From [Leptolyngbya] sp. PCC 7376 (GTDB lineage Bacteria > Cyanobacteriota > Cyanobacteriia > Cyanobacteriales > MRBY01), in NCBI RefSeq assembly GCF_000316605.1, contig NC_019683.1:3580036-3644035 (forward strand): a stretch of 64,000 nucleotides of DNA, read 5' to 3'. Of this stretch, positions 38,494-48,806 are shown piece after piece (the stretch's first letter is position 1; the number at the start of each line of letters is the position of its first letter). Made by a program: the position numbers and the translations under genes. The notes beneath the pieces are model-generated. The model saw only the letters and a list, made by a program, of their open reading frames with translations. It was not told the DNA's origin and did no database searches.

Positions 38494-38775
38494 CAAGAAT
38501 CTCCTAAATATTGAGTAATTGTGAGCAGTATATGTAAAAAAATCAGGGAAAACAAGAACTGTGCTGGCGCATTCGGAACGACTAACGGCCCAAAGACAGC
38601 TATTCTGATGTTTTCCTGCATTATTCTAAGCGCTCTTTAGGTAAAAAGGATCGCTGAAAGCATTAATTTACATAGATTTCAACAATTTTTTTTGTTTCAA
38701 AACTTCAAATCTACTTTTTTTGCTGAAAATATCCCCCTTAGATAGAGGACAAAGGGGGAGAATCGCTACAATACC

Positions 38776-39879
38776 CTAGTTTTTCTGGGATGTGAGCTTA
38801 TTGAAGGGAGATGCAATTTTTAAAGGGGTGTCAGCTTTTTGTTTGAGATAGAGGTTGTCAAGTAGAACAGCAGCTCCAGCAACCCAAGGGGGCACAATAA
38901 CAGCGCCTAAAATGCCAAGGACTTGGGCACCCCCCAATACGGCTAACAATTGGTATAGAGGGTTAACTTTGACGGAGGAGCCAACCAGTAATGGATCTAG
39001 GACATAGCTTTCTAGATTTTGGATGAAGAGGAAAAGCAGAAAGACCCAGAGGAATGTCCAACCACCTTGGGCGATCGCCACGATTAGAGCCGGCACAGCA
39101 CCAATTACTGGGCCAAAAAACGGAATGAGATTTGTACCACCTGCAATTACCCCAAGACCGAGAGCAAGATCTGAGATGCCGAGTAAACGTAATCCAATCG
39201 TAATTACAACACCTAAAATTCCTGATACCAAAAATCGGCCTTGGATATAACCACCCATCCGTTCGCTCATAGGCTCAGCTTGTGCCAGTAATTGTTTGTC
39301 CCAGGGTTCTGGAAAGATGCTAGTAAATCCTTTGAGGAGTTTGTCTGAGCCTGAAAGCATATAGGCAGAGAGAAAGAACGCCAATACTAAACTAAGGATT
39401 CCACCGATTACTCCGCGTGTGATGCCATAGGAACGAATTAGGACTTCCTGCGATGAACGAAATGCCCAAGCTGTTAAGGATTGGAGATCAAAAAGTTGGC
39501 TGAGTTTATCGAGTAAATCTGGTTCTGTCATTCCCAATCGCACAAGGAGTGACTGTGCTAAGACGCCGAGGATTTCGAGATAGAGCGGTAGTTTGCGAGC
39601 CAGTTTTTGAAGTTGGTCGGCTAAGGTTGGCCCCATCAAAACAACAAAACTGATAAAAATAGAAATTAATCCGAGATAAACACCGATGACAGCTAACCAA
39701 CGAGGAACTTTAAAAGATTCGGCGGTGCGAATGACTGGCGCAAGGGTCGCAGCAATCACTACAGCAATCATCAATACGACCAATAGGCTTCGTAGCTGCC
39801 AGAGTAAAAACAGTAGCAGCACTGAACCAACAATCAGCAATAAGGTCGACAGAGAAACGGTAACTTTCCGCTCAGACAT
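38776..39879 (-). CDS. AI-2E/PerM family membrane transporter
   Basis: Eight or so hydrophobic spans, the duplicated N-terminal pair (LLLIVGSVLLLFLLWQL, VVLMIAVVIAATLAP), and the conserved motif PFFGPVIGAVPALIVA and a final YVLDPLLVGSSVKVNPL region. This is the AI-2E (PerM/YdiK) family, proposed exporters of signals or Na+/H+ antiporters; the substrate here is unknown. It is a single gene. Confidence 0.93.
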   Translation of the reverse strand: MSERKVTVSLSTLLLIVGSVLLLFLLWQLRSLLVVLMIAVVIAATLAPVIRTAESFKVPRWLAVIGVYLGLISIFISFVVLMGPTLADQLQKLARKLPLYLEILGVLAQSLLVRLGMTEPDLLDKLSQLFDLQSLTAWAFRSSQEVLIRSYGITRGVIGGILSLVLAFFLSAYMLSGSDKLLKGFTSIFPEPWDKQLLAQAEPMSERMGGYIQGRFLVSGILGVVITIGLRLLGISDLALGLGVIAGGTNLIPFFGPVIGAVPALIVAIAQGGWTFLWVFLLFLFIQNLESYVLDPLLVGSSVKVNPLYQLLAVLGGAQVLGILGAVIVPPWVAGAAVLLDNLYLKQKADTPLKIASPFNKLTSQKN

Positions 39880-39976
39880 AGGGATTTAGAAAAGAGTCTC
39901 GGTTGATGGTTATTGTAGTTATTTTCAAACCTCAGCATCGTAATTGATGATGCTAGGTCTGTGATGGCTGGCGTAT

Positions 39977-42181
39977 TTAGGTGCTATTTCGATTAGAGCC
40001 AATCACTTCCGCAAAAGCATAATTCGGAGCAGCGAGGACAAAAACGGTACTGGGTAAACGTTGCATCCGTTCTTGCAGGGTGGTGTAGTAATGGAAAAAG
40101 TCAGGATGTTCGGTGGGACGTGCCATGCCAAGAAAAACTAAATCGGCATGGGTAGAGGATTCATGCAGAATCTGATCGAAGGGGCGATCGCCCGCAACGA
40201 TGACAATGGGTTCTGCTTTGATACGGGACGTTGTGATTAAATCTTCTAGGTTTTGCCTTGCTGCCTGGGCACCAGCTTCGTCATGGACAACGAGCTTGAG
40301 ATAGATCTGAGCATTGCGCCATTCAATATCGGTACGCAAAAGGTAGGCCAGCATCAACATCAAACCACCATTGGTCTGGACACCACCCCACCAAATATCG
40401 ATGCGTCGTCGTTTTCCAAAAACAAGCTCAGGATTTTCCCTGAAAATGACAACATTCCGTTCGGCAATGTGGATATTTTTGATGAGATTGCAATAGGGTT
40501 CTAATCGTTCTGGAGACTCACTGGCTCCGAGCAAAATTGTATTGGGAATCAGATCGCCAAGGCCATAGGTTTCAATGAGATTCATTGCTCCAGTAAAGGG
40601 CTCTTCTGCTGTACTCACCCGCACTAATGCTCGAATACCTCGCTTGCTGATGTAGTCGCGAATGGTGGTTTCGAGTTTGACTTGTTGTCCGGCATCGCGA
40701 GAGCCTGCTGGCAAAATACTGGCAACGGTCATTAAAGCGCGGTTATGGCTAAAGGTATCGGCGAGTTCGATCAATGACCAACGTTTGCGGGGCGTTCCAG
40801 ATAAAACAAGGATATGAGGTCGCCAATTTTTACTGTCGTCTGTGCCAAGCACTTGGTAGATTGCTTTACTGATCAGCGCCATCCATAATCCACGTCGCAC
40901 ATCTCCCCATGCAGTTTCGAGTTCGCGGCGTTGTAACCAAATATAGATGCAAAGGACGATTAAGGCCGCAACGATTGTGGCGATCGCATTAATCAGAAAC
41001 ATGACGCCGAGACAACCTAATGCGCCGAGTAGGGATAATGCCCAGTGGACTCGGAAGGTTGGTCGGAAGGAAGGACTTTGCAAAAAGGTTTCGATCCCGG
41101 CGGAGACATTGAGGACGAAATAAGTCGTCAAAAAGAACATCGTTAAGACTGGAGCAATCAGGTTTAAATCCCCAATACAAACGGCGGCGATCGCCACCCC
41201 GAGAGTGACAATGGTGCCAATGCGTGGCTCATCATCACGACCACTACCCGACCCGAGAAATCCTAACCAACTGGGAAGTACGCCATCCCTTGCCAAAGCT
41301 TGTAGTACCCTAGGTGCGCCGAGAATACTACCAATTGCACTACTGAGGGTTGCGCCCCAGACCCCCAGCAAAATAGCCGGTGCCCAGAGAGAAATTTTTT
41401 GCATGACGAGTGGATCATTGATCAGACTGGCTGTGTTTCCCCGTTGAAAAAGAAATAGGGGAATGATCATATAGATCAAATAGCCTGTTGCGACGGCCGC
41501 CAATGTGCCAAAGGGGATTGATTTTATTGGGTCTTTTAGATCGCCGGACATATTCACGCCGGACATAATGCCTGTTACTGCCGGAAAAAAGACTGCAAAT
41601 ACTGTCCAAAAGGGAATCGGTGTTTCTGCCGTTGATCCCCACATGGCAATATCTCCAGCCTCAGCCATTGGTTTGCCAAAGAAAAAAGAAATGAGCGATA
41701 GGGCGATCGCCGCCATGATGAAATACTGCGCTTTAATCGCAATGCTGGCAGAAGTGATTGCCAGAATTCCCACTAAGACTGTCACAATTAATGCGACATA
41801 AAGCTGACTGAGATTGGGGAAGACCCGCACCACACTCTCCGCGAAACCGATGGTGTAGAGGGCTACAGAAAATGCTTGGGCAAAATATAACGGAATGCCG
41901 ACAGCTCCACCCGTTTCGAGGCCAAGGGAACGACTAATCATGTAATAAGCGCCCCCCACCCGTACCACTTTATCCGTGGCGATCGCACAGATTGAGAGAG
42001 CTGTCAGGAAGGTGATGACATTGGCGAGGGTGACAATTGCCAGCGTGCCTAACAGACCCGCATTTCCCACCACCCAACCAAATCGGAGGTACATAATGAC
42101 CCCCAAAATAGTCAAAATAGAAGGGGTATACACCCCTCCAAACATCCCTAAACCGGATTTTTTTTCCTTGGCATTAGTCAT
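39977..42181 (-). CDS. Cation-chloride cotransporter (SLC12-like) family protein
   Basis: About 12 membrane spans start with GVYTPSILTILGVIMYLRFGWVVG, the phrase that marks SLC12 transporters (NKCC/KCC), followed by VRVGGAYYMISRSLGLETGG and TGIMSGVNMSGDLKDP. The C-terminal 270 residues are cytoplasmic and resemble the SLC12 regulatory domain and a UspA-like fold (IVIVAGDRPFDQILHESS). These transporters move Na/K with Cl in eukaryotes and are rare in bacteria. I prefer ATG 42181 (MTNAKEKKSG) over an ATG at 42238; the extra residues have no family similarity. Confidence 0.87.
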   Translation of the reverse strand: MTNAKEKKSGLGMFGGVYTPSILTILGVIMYLRFGWVVGNAGLLGTLAIVTLANVITFLTALSICAIATDKVVRVGGAYYMISRSLGLETGGAVGIPLYFAQAFSVALYTIGFAESVVRVFPNLSQLYVALIVTVLVGILAITSASIAIKAQYFIMAAIALSLISFFFGKPMAEAGDIAMWGSTAETPIPFWTVFAVFFPAVTGIMSGVNMSGDLKDPIKSIPFGTLAAVATGYLIYMIIPLFLFQRGNTASLINDPLVMQKISLWAPAILLGVWGATLSSAIGSILGAPRVLQALARDGVLPSWLGFLGSGSGRDDEPRIGTIVTLGVAIAAVCIGDLNLIAPVLTMFFLTTYFVLNVSAGIETFLQSPSFRPTFRVHWALSLLGALGCLGVMFLINAIATIVAALIVLCIYIWLQRRELETAWGDVRRGLWMALISKAIYQVLGTDDSKNWRPHILVLSGTPRKRWSLIELADTFSHNRALMTVASILPAGSRDAGQQVKLETTIRDYISKRGIRALVRVSTAEEPFTGAMNLIETYGLGDLIPNTILLGASESPERLEPYCNLIKNIHIAERNVVIFRENPELVFGKRRRIDIWWGGVQTNGGLMLMLAYLLRTDIEWRNAQIYLKLVVHDEAGAQAARQNLEDLITTSRIKAEPIVIVAGDRPFDQILHESSTHADLVFLGMARPTEHPDFFHYYTTLQERMQRLPSTVFVLAAPNYAFAEVIGSNRNST

Positions 42182-42287
42182 AAAATGAGCCAGTCCCAAT
42201 GATTTTCTTTCAGCATCGTCCCATAGATCGCCGATCATGGGCAGAATTTAGCTTTACTTCGCTCTCCTTACCTTATCCGACAAATAT

Positions 42288-44159
42288 CTAAGTCACATCG
42301 ATTAGGTTCGTCGGCAAAATAACTTGGAAGGTTGTGCCTTGATTTGGCTTGGATTCTAGCTTGATTTGTCCATCATGTTTTTCCACAATCTGATACACAA
42401 TCGATAAGCCTAATCCTGTACCTTGGCCAATCGGTTTTGTTGTGAAAAAGGGATCAAAAATTTTCTGTTGGGTCGAGTTATTAAACCCGATACCGTTGTC
42501 GGCGATCGCCACGCAAATGTACTCATCATTCAAAATCTGTGTGGCGATCGTTAGTTGCGGTTGAAAATCTGGATTTTCCTCCAGCACACTGTCCATTGCA
42601 TCAATGGCATTACTAATCAAATTCATCCAAACCTGATTTAACTGTGCTGGATAGCAATTAATTAGTGGTAGGTCTTCGTACCGCTTGAGTACCTGGATTT
42701 TATTTTTTATTCGGCTATTGAGAATGATCAGAGTGCTTTCTATACCTTCAACAAGATCAATCTGTTTGATATCCGCTTCATCCAATCGCGAAAAATTACG
42801 TAACGATAAAACCATTTCTCGAATGCGATTTGAACCTAGTTTCATCGAGCTGAGGATCTTCGGCATATCCTTCTTCAAAAAATCTAATTCGATGTCTTCG
42901 ATCAGCTCGGCAATCTCTCCATCCTCTTGGGGATATTCATCATTGTAGAGATCGATTAATTCCATCAAATCATCAAAATTCTGTCGTATATGGGTTAAAT
43001 TGCCATGAATAAAATTCACCGGATTATTAATCTCATGGGCAATTCCAGCCACCATTTGCCCTAAGGAAGACATTTTTTCCGTTTGGATTAATTGCGTTTG
43101 GGTTTCTTGCAACGAGGAAAATGCGTCTTCTAATTCTTGATTTTTTGTGAGGAGTAAATTTTCTGAATCCAGTAGAGCCGCAGCAGTTTCTTCTTGGGCT
43201 TGTATTCTAAGATTTAGGTCGCGATTGACGGAATCAACTTCTTTGTAAGTCCAATAATAATCACAAATTAGACCAGCGAGAGGCACAACATAAGTAATGA
43301 TTTTGAGGAAGTGGGCGATATTAAAATGATTATCAAATAGTGCTGTAGACCCAAATGACATATGCAATTGCGTCATTGTGTTGGGAATCGTACTAATGAT
43401 CAGGGAGTGGGAGAAAATACTGGGATATTGTTGGTAAAAACGAGGGTAAATAAAAACCCCAGCAAACAGAAATAGGTATAGAGGGACGACATCCCAAGGC
43501 CTAGTAAACAGCGCATCAGGATAAGTCGTTTTTGGTAAATGTTGACTCGTTGCGGCGAGGTCGATTACACCATAGGAAAGCACACAAAATAAGACACTAA
43601 TTCCTAAAATTATATAAATACTGCGTTGCCATTTTTCTGGCTTTAAGATTAGGAAAATACTGACACCCAGCAAAGTTAGTAGGATATTTGCCATCCGACA
43701 AATTGCCCAGGTGAAAGGAATCAAGTCTTGGTTATCGGCAACTGCTTCAACGAGGCGACTTGCTGCAAGGGTATGGAAAGCGTCCATCACACCAGAGCAA
43801 AGCAGTGCAACACCAATTACTGGGGTGGTGACGTCTCTCTGGAGTCGAAAATGGATAAAGGCGAGGATGACGGTAAATATTGCGGCGCAAACGGCACTCC
43901 ATTCGAGGATGGTGTGGGTGAAACTTCCGGTAAGGGTAAAGTACAGCACGTCAATCGGAGTTTGTGCTGTAAATTGCTCGGGTTGATAGGGCAGTTGCTC
44001 GGAGGCAAAGCTAACGCCCAATAGGTTGAGAAGGGAGGGTATTAGACAGATACTCCAAACCGCCCAAATAAGAAATTTTGGGAGTCTAACTTTTTTGCTC
44101 AAGGGATCGACTGCTTTAATCGCGAGCCAATCACCTAGGGAAAAGGGGCGAATGTTCAT
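42288..44159 (-). CDS. Membrane sensor histidine kinase (MASE3-type input)
   Basis: Eight or so spans in residues 20-310 form a membrane input domain of MASE3 style (LLCSGVMDAFHTLAASR and FTWAICRMANILL are recalled landmarks). A coiled coil (315-365) leads to the kinase core with H375 in GIAHEINNPVNF, the N box (NLISNAIDAM) and G boxes (DNGIGF, GQGTGLGLSI). The kinase half is closely similar to that of the GAF kinase at 32.2 kb. There is no response regulator nearby. Confidence 0.92.
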   Translation of the reverse strand: MNIRPFSLGDWLAIKAVDPLSKKVRLPKFLIWAVWSICLIPSLLNLLGVSFASEQLPYQPEQFTAQTPIDVLYFTLTGSFTHTILEWSAVCAAIFTVILAFIHFRLQRDVTTPVIGVALLCSGVMDAFHTLAASRLVEAVADNQDLIPFTWAICRMANILLTLLGVSIFLILKPEKWQRSIYIILGISVLFCVLSYGVIDLAATSQHLPKTTYPDALFTRPWDVVPLYLFLFAGVFIYPRFYQQYPSIFSHSLIISTIPNTMTQLHMSFGSTALFDNHFNIAHFLKIITYVVPLAGLICDYYWTYKEVDSVNRDLNLRIQAQEETAAALLDSENLLLTKNQELEDAFSSLQETQTQLIQTEKMSSLGQMVAGIAHEINNPVNFIHGNLTHIRQNFDDLMELIDLYNDEYPQEDGEIAELIEDIELDFLKKDMPKILSSMKLGSNRIREMVLSLRNFSRLDEADIKQIDLVEGIESTLIILNSRIKNKIQVLKRYEDLPLINCYPAQLNQVWMNLISNAIDAMDSVLEENPDFQPQLTIATQILNDEYICVAIADNGIGFNNSTQQKIFDPFFTTKPIGQGTGLGLSIVYQIVEKHDGQIKLESKPNQGTTFQVILPTNLIDVT

Positions 44160-44203
44160 GCGTTTGGGTGCGTTGCGTACCTACCAACATTTTATTTTAG
44201 GTT

Positions 44204-46033
44204 TTAGTTGGTGGCAGATAATTGGCGATCGCCGTAGTTTAGAAGCTGGTCGATGCTGTCGAGGCGATGTTGCCAAACTTCGGCTTGGTAGGGGTTTTGT
44301 TTGGCGTAGGTTTCTAGATGGGGCTTAAAGGCAACTTTAAAGTCTGCCCAGTAGCTTTGTGTTAATAATACGTTTTTTTGATTGAAGCTGCGTTGGGTTT
44401 GTTGCAAATTGTCGAGAAAAGTATCTGCGGTGGGTTGCCATGGAGTCTCGGTAAAGCTGATGAACCATTCTTGTTGCAAGGTTTGGAAGCGTTGAGCGAT
44501 CGCCTCTAGCGGTTCGCGGTGGGGCAAAATTGCGGGAGTTGTCCCCAGTTTTGTCACCAAATCTCGATTTAGATCTGAGGCCGCAAAAAACGAATTGCCA
44601 ACAGTGGGTAGCTGCCGCAGGAGTTGGCGTTGGTCGAGAGCTAGGCCAGAGTCCAAATCCAGTAGTCGGATACTCGGTAACAGCAATGTACTGCGATTGG
44701 GGAAAGATGTCAGGAGATTTTCGGTGAGAGCCGCTAGGTCAGGGGATGTCTCGGCATAGGTCATCGGCACCAACATATCGAGATAATCATTCTCGATCCA
44801 AGCTTCCCAATTTTGTTGAATTTGTTCGAGGCGTTGAGCGCGAGGAATGGCGAAGATGGCGGCGGAAAGGGTTAAATCTGGTCGTTTTTGTTTAAGGGTT
44901 TGGCTGGCTTTGGCGACAAATTGATCCACTTGTTCGATCCGAAAGTCTTGCCATTCCTGCCAGTGGCGATCGCCGATGCGCAGATAAGTGGGATCACGGT
45001 AGCCTTTCATCCGAAACTGCTCGCGGGCGGCTTCCCCAAAACCATAGGCTTCGTTGCGAATCACTTCATGGAAAGGGTAGCGAATATAGTCGAGTTGAAT
45101 GCCATCAACGTCGTAGTCTGTGGCAATTTCTGTGAGCAAATCGAGCAGATATTTTTGGACTTCGGGATTGGCTGGATCAAAAAAGGCTTTGCGACTGCGG
45201 TATTGGAACGGGTCTCCCCGGCGATCGCCTGCCCCCCAGTCTGGATTTTGACTTAAAACAGGCCCCAAATAATATCGAGGCTGTCCCATGATTTCGTTAT
45301 GGCGTTGGTTTGCCGCCGCAAAAATCCAAGTCCAAGCGTGTAATTCCATCCCCCGGGCATGGGCAAGCTTAATCCCACTGGCGAGGGCATCCCAACCATT
45401 CAGAGCTGGATTTTGTGCTGGTGCGACCTTACTCGGAAAAATCGGATAGCTTGCATTGACCGTCTCCATAAACACCACATTGATGCCCGCCGTTGCAAAC
45501 CGATCAAAAACCTTCGCTAAACCTGCTTCATTTTGAGCATCGACAATGGTGCCACGATCTAACCAAACCGCTCTAATTTCAGCAGATTCGGTAGGAGCAT
45601 TATTTTGATAAGCCGCCCCAATCATCTGACCAATATCGGTTGCTTCTGCTGCTGCTAGGGAAAATTCCCTCGCCTCTAGAAAATAGTAATAGGCATCAAT
45701 TCTGCGCTGAACTTTGTTGAGAAAATCCTGTTGTGTGACAGTATTACTCTTCTGGAAATCGGCACTGCTTTGGGCTGATGATTGTTGGCTCTGGGCGGTG
45801 AGCTGGCTGCTCTGCCAACGGTATTTCATCGCTTCGAGCTGTTTCCCTAGACGAATATATTCTTGAGGAATGGGCTGATAGCGCTCGGGTAAACGGAAAT
45901 CAGTGCCATAGGTGTTCGTCGGAAAAATGTCCGTTTCTGACCATGTTTGGGCGATCGCCCCTTGCGTTATCCCACAAATGCCCAGCGAGGCGAGAAAAAA
46001 ACTATTTACCTTAAACAACCGTTGCCAGCCCAT
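44204..46033 (-). CDS. GH10-like (GHL10/PF02638) secreted glycoside hydrolase
   Basis: A signal peptide (1-28, ending GAIAQ) precedes a Gln/Ser-rich helical region (60-110). From residue about 150 the PF02638 domain reads EIRAVWLDRGT, NVVFMETVNASYPIFPS, ELHAWTWIFAA, and DGIQLDYIRYPF, followed by LSAAIFAIPRA and MLVPMTYAE. The pattern is a TIM barrel with acidic residues at strand ends. Members act on surface polysaccharide or peptidoglycan; the substrate is unknown. Confidence 0.92.
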   Translation of the reverse strand: MGWQRLFKVNSFFLASLGICGITQGAIAQTWSETDIFPTNTYGTDFRLPERYQPIPQEYIRLGKQLEAMKYRWQSSQLTAQSQQSSAQSSADFQKSNTVTQQDFLNKVQRRIDAYYYFLEAREFSLAAAEATDIGQMIGAAYQNNAPTESAEIRAVWLDRGTIVDAQNEAGLAKVFDRFATAGINVVFMETVNASYPIFPSKVAPAQNPALNGWDALASGIKLAHARGMELHAWTWIFAAANQRHNEIMGQPRYYLGPVLSQNPDWGAGDRRGDPFQYRSRKAFFDPANPEVQKYLLDLLTEIATDYDVDGIQLDYIRYPFHEVIRNEAYGFGEAAREQFRMKGYRDPTYLRIGDRHWQEWQDFRIEQVDQFVAKASQTLKQKRPDLTLSAAIFAIPRAQRLEQIQQNWEAWIENDYLDMLVPMTYAETSPDLAALTENLLTSFPNRSTLLLPSIRLLDLDSGLALDQRQLLRQLPTVGNSFFAASDLNRDLVTKLGTTPAILPHREPLEAIAQRFQTLQQEWFISFTETPWQPTADTFLDNLQQTQRSFNQKNVLLTQSYWADFKVAFKPHLETYAKQNPYQAEVWQHRLDSIDQLLNYGDRQLSATN

Positions 46034-46204
46034 ACGTTGCCATTACACCGTAAATTTTTCCCAATCATAATCGACAATCACAAGAAAAAATCTTCCTAAC
46101 GTTGTGGCGATCGCCCAAAAGATAGTTTCTGTCCAATAATTTAAAGAGTAAAACTGTAGGATAGTGAAAACGATCCGCTCACAATTCCGCACAGCAGGCT
46201 ATTA

Positions 46205-47833
46205 ATGGTTTTTTCCCTTACCAAAAGCAGTTCCCGCCAACGAGAGATTATTGAAGTTGTCCTCGGTAATGGTTGGGACTTTATGAAAAGCTTGCTTACT
46301 GGCGGCAAAGCAGATAAACCTCAGATCCCTCCCCCAGAAGTTTTTCGGAATATCCTCGTCGAACTGGGCCCGTTTTACGTCAAACTCGGTCAACTCCTGA
46401 GCACTCGTCCCGACCTGCTACCACCAAAATATATTGAAACTCTGACTGACCTGCAGGCAAAAGTCCCGACTGTACCCTGGTTCGAAATTGAGCAAACCAT
46501 TAGCCAAGAATTAGGGAAGCCCCTCAGCGAAGTCTTTCAGGAAATTAATCCCAACCCAGTTGCCGCTGGTTCTATTGCCCAAATTCATCGTGCTGTCCTC
46601 AGAAATGGCAAAGCTGTCGCTCTCAAGGTCCAACGTCCCGGCATTGATCAAATCGTTTCGCAAGACACTGTCCTTATTACAGGTATCGCTGAACTAGCTG
46701 CCCTTACAGAAATCGGCCAAGACTATGATGTGGTTGCTTTAGCTAAAGATTTCACGAAAGCTGTTAATGCCGAATTAGACTTTCGAACTGAGGCAGGCTA
46801 TACCGATCAGCTACGTCGAAATTTGTCCAAAAGTCGTTGGTTTGATCAGCAGCAGCTGGCAATCCCTGAAATTAATTGGGATTTAACGACCCGCAAACTC
46901 CTGGTGATGGAATGGCTCGACGGTAAACCTTTACTGGAAGGAGACGTGCCGTCGAAAAAACAACGACAAGCAATCACCACGATTCTGTTTCGTGCCTTTT
47001 TTCAACAAATTTTTGTGGATGGTTTTTTCCATGCGGATCCCCATCCCGGCAATATTTTTTACCTAGATAATGGTCGCGTTGCCCTCATCGATTGTGGCAT
47101 GGTGGGACGTTTGGATCCCCGCACCCAAAAGCTGCTTACGGAAATGTTGTTGGCGATCGTTGATATTGATGCCCAGAGCTGTGCACAACTGACTTTGGAG
47201 CTGTCAGAAGACTCTACTAATGTGAACCTTGCTCGCCTCGAAGCCAACTATGACAAGCTTTTGCGGAAATATTATGACCGCAGTTTAACGCAGCTTAATT
47301 TTAGTGAGGTCTTTTATGAAATTCTTCAAGTTGCTCGAAATAATAAAGTAAAGCTTCCCGGTAATTTGGGTCTTTATGCCAAGAGTCTCGCAAACTTAGA
47401 AGGGGTTGCGCGTAATTTCAATCCAGAGGTGAATCTACTCGATGAGATTAAGCCACTGATCACTGATATTTTCCGGCGTCAGCTAATCGGAGATACGCCG
47501 TTTCAAACGATGTTCCGCACTGTGCTCGATCTGAAAACATTTTCGCTGCGATCGCCCCGCCAGATTGATGTCATTCTAGACCGCCTCAGTTCAGAGACAT
47601 TGCAGTGGAACCTAAAGGTACAAGACCTTGATGGTTTGCGACGTAGCATCGATGATTCAGCGAATCGCTTGTCATTTAGTGTGGTGGTGGGTTCATTGAT
47701 TATGGGGGCGGCGATCGTTAGTACCTCTCCAAATCGCCAAGTGCTGATTTTGAATGATATTTTGTTTACCTTTGCAACCCTGCTGGGACTCTGGTTGATT
47801 ATTAGTATCTTGCGGTCAGGACGATTAAAATAG
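46205..47833 (+). CDS. ABC1/AarF (UbiB-like) atypical kinase
   Basis: The ABC1 signatures are present: FYVKLGQLLSTRPDLLPP (KxGQ motif), VAAGSIAQIHRA (Ala-rich nucleotide loop), ALKVQRPG (ATP lysine), GFFHADPHPGNIF (catalytic loop) and ALIDCGMVG (Mg-binding). Two C-terminal spans (residues 500-540) anchor it in the membrane. The family supports quinone synthesis (plastoquinone, tocopherol) and stress responses. Several paralogues are usual in cyanobacteria, so the exact subgroup is not assigned. Confidence 0.95.
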   Translation: MVFSLTKSSSRQREIIEVVLGNGWDFMKSLLTGGKADKPQIPPPEVFRNILVELGPFYVKLGQLLSTRPDLLPPKYIETLTDLQAKVPTVPWFEIEQTISQELGKPLSEVFQEINPNPVAAGSIAQIHRAVLRNGKAVALKVQRPGIDQIVSQDTVLITGIAELAALTEIGQDYDVVALAKDFTKAVNAELDFRTEAGYTDQLRRNLSKSRWFDQQQLAIPEINWDLTTRKLLVMEWLDGKPLLEGDVPSKKQRQAITTILFRAFFQQIFVDGFFHADPHPGNIFYLDNGRVALIDCGMVGRLDPRTQKLLTEMLLAIVDIDAQSCAQLTLELSEDSTNVNLARLEANYDKLLRKYYDRSLTQLNFSEVFYEILQVARNNKVKLPGNLGLYAKSLANLEGVARNFNPEVNLLDEIKPLITDIFRRQLIGDTPFQTMFRTVLDLKTFSLRSPRQIDVILDRLSSETLQWNLKVQDLDGLRRSIDDSANRLSFSVVVGSLIMGAAIVSTSPNRQVLILNDILFTFATLLGLWLIISILRSGRLK

Positions 47834-48000
47834 CATTTATTCCATCGCAATGAACTCGCTGGACAGCAGCCAATATTTAACATTACGGTGATGAAATTAC
47901 TAAACTGAATTGCTACCAGTGTCGCCATTCAGCGGATAGTATAGAAACGGTTTCGTCATTTTACTCAGCTGTCTGCCGAATTTATCTCCCCAAAACCGCT

Positions 48001-48753
48001 ATGCTCTCCACTCTCCTTGCTGATTTTCGCATTATTTTTGAGAGAGATCCCGCTGCCCGTAACTGGCTTGAGGTCTTATTTTGCTACCCAGGTCTACAGG
48101 CACTTTTATTTCATCGCGTTTCCCACGCACTTTTTAAGTCAGGTCTCCCATTTTTCCCTCGGTTTTTATCTCACATTGCACGATTTTTAACTGGGATTGA
48201 GATTCACCCCGGCGCTCAGATTGGTCATGGTGTGTTTATTGACCACGGTATGGGAGTGGTCATTGGCGAAACAGCAATTATTGGTGATTACTGTTTGATT
48301 TATCAGGGCGTTACTCTCGGTGGTACAGGTAAAGAGAGCGGTAAACGTCACCCCACTCTTGGCGAAAATGTCGTTGTTGGCGGCGGCGCAAAAGTACTCG
48401 GTAATATTGAAATTGGCAATAATGTGCGGATTGGCGCAGGCTCAGTAGTGCTGCGTAACGTACCTTCTGATTGTACTGTTGTTGGGATTCCCGGACGGAT
48501 TGTCTATCGTTCTGGCGCGAAAGTTAGTCCCCTCGAACATGGCCGTTTACCCGACTCGGAAGCAACAGTCATTCGGGCATTGGTCGATCGTATTGAAGCG
48601 CTTGAAGAACAGTTACAAGAAATAGACGAGAAATCTTCTTCTGATCGAGTGACAGTGAATGTTGTTACTCCTTCTGGTGAAGTTGATCGGACTCAATCTT
48701 GTCGCATCGCAAATAAAGAGATTCAACAATATTTAGATGGTTCTGGTATCTGA
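48001..48753 (+). CDS. cysE: Serine O-acetyltransferase
   Basis: A 250-residue CysE: the N-terminal helical part with RDPAARNWLEVLFCYPGLQAL, then left-handed beta-helix hexapeptides (IHPGAQIGHGVFIDHGMGVV, GVTLGGTGKESGKRHPTLGE, NVRIGAGSVVL). It acetylates serine for cysteine synthesis. The C-terminus is longer than the minimum family form, with an acidic coiled segment (EALEEQLQEIDEKSS) where the cysteine-synthase-binding tail would be. Confidence 0.97.
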   Translation: MLSTLLADFRIIFERDPAARNWLEVLFCYPGLQALLFHRVSHALFKSGLPFFPRFLSHIARFLTGIEIHPGAQIGHGVFIDHGMGVVIGETAIIGDYCLIYQGVTLGGTGKESGKRHPTLGENVVVGGGAKVLGNIEIGNNVRIGAGSVVLRNVPSDCTVVGIPGRIVYRSGAKVSPLEHGRLPDSEATVIRALVDRIEALEEQLQEIDEKSSSDRVTVNVVTPSGEVDRTQSCRIANKEIQQYLDGSGI

Positions 48754-48806
48754 TCTATTGTTTTGAATTTTAATATTTTGAGTTGAAATTGTTGGGCGAT
48801 CGCCAT

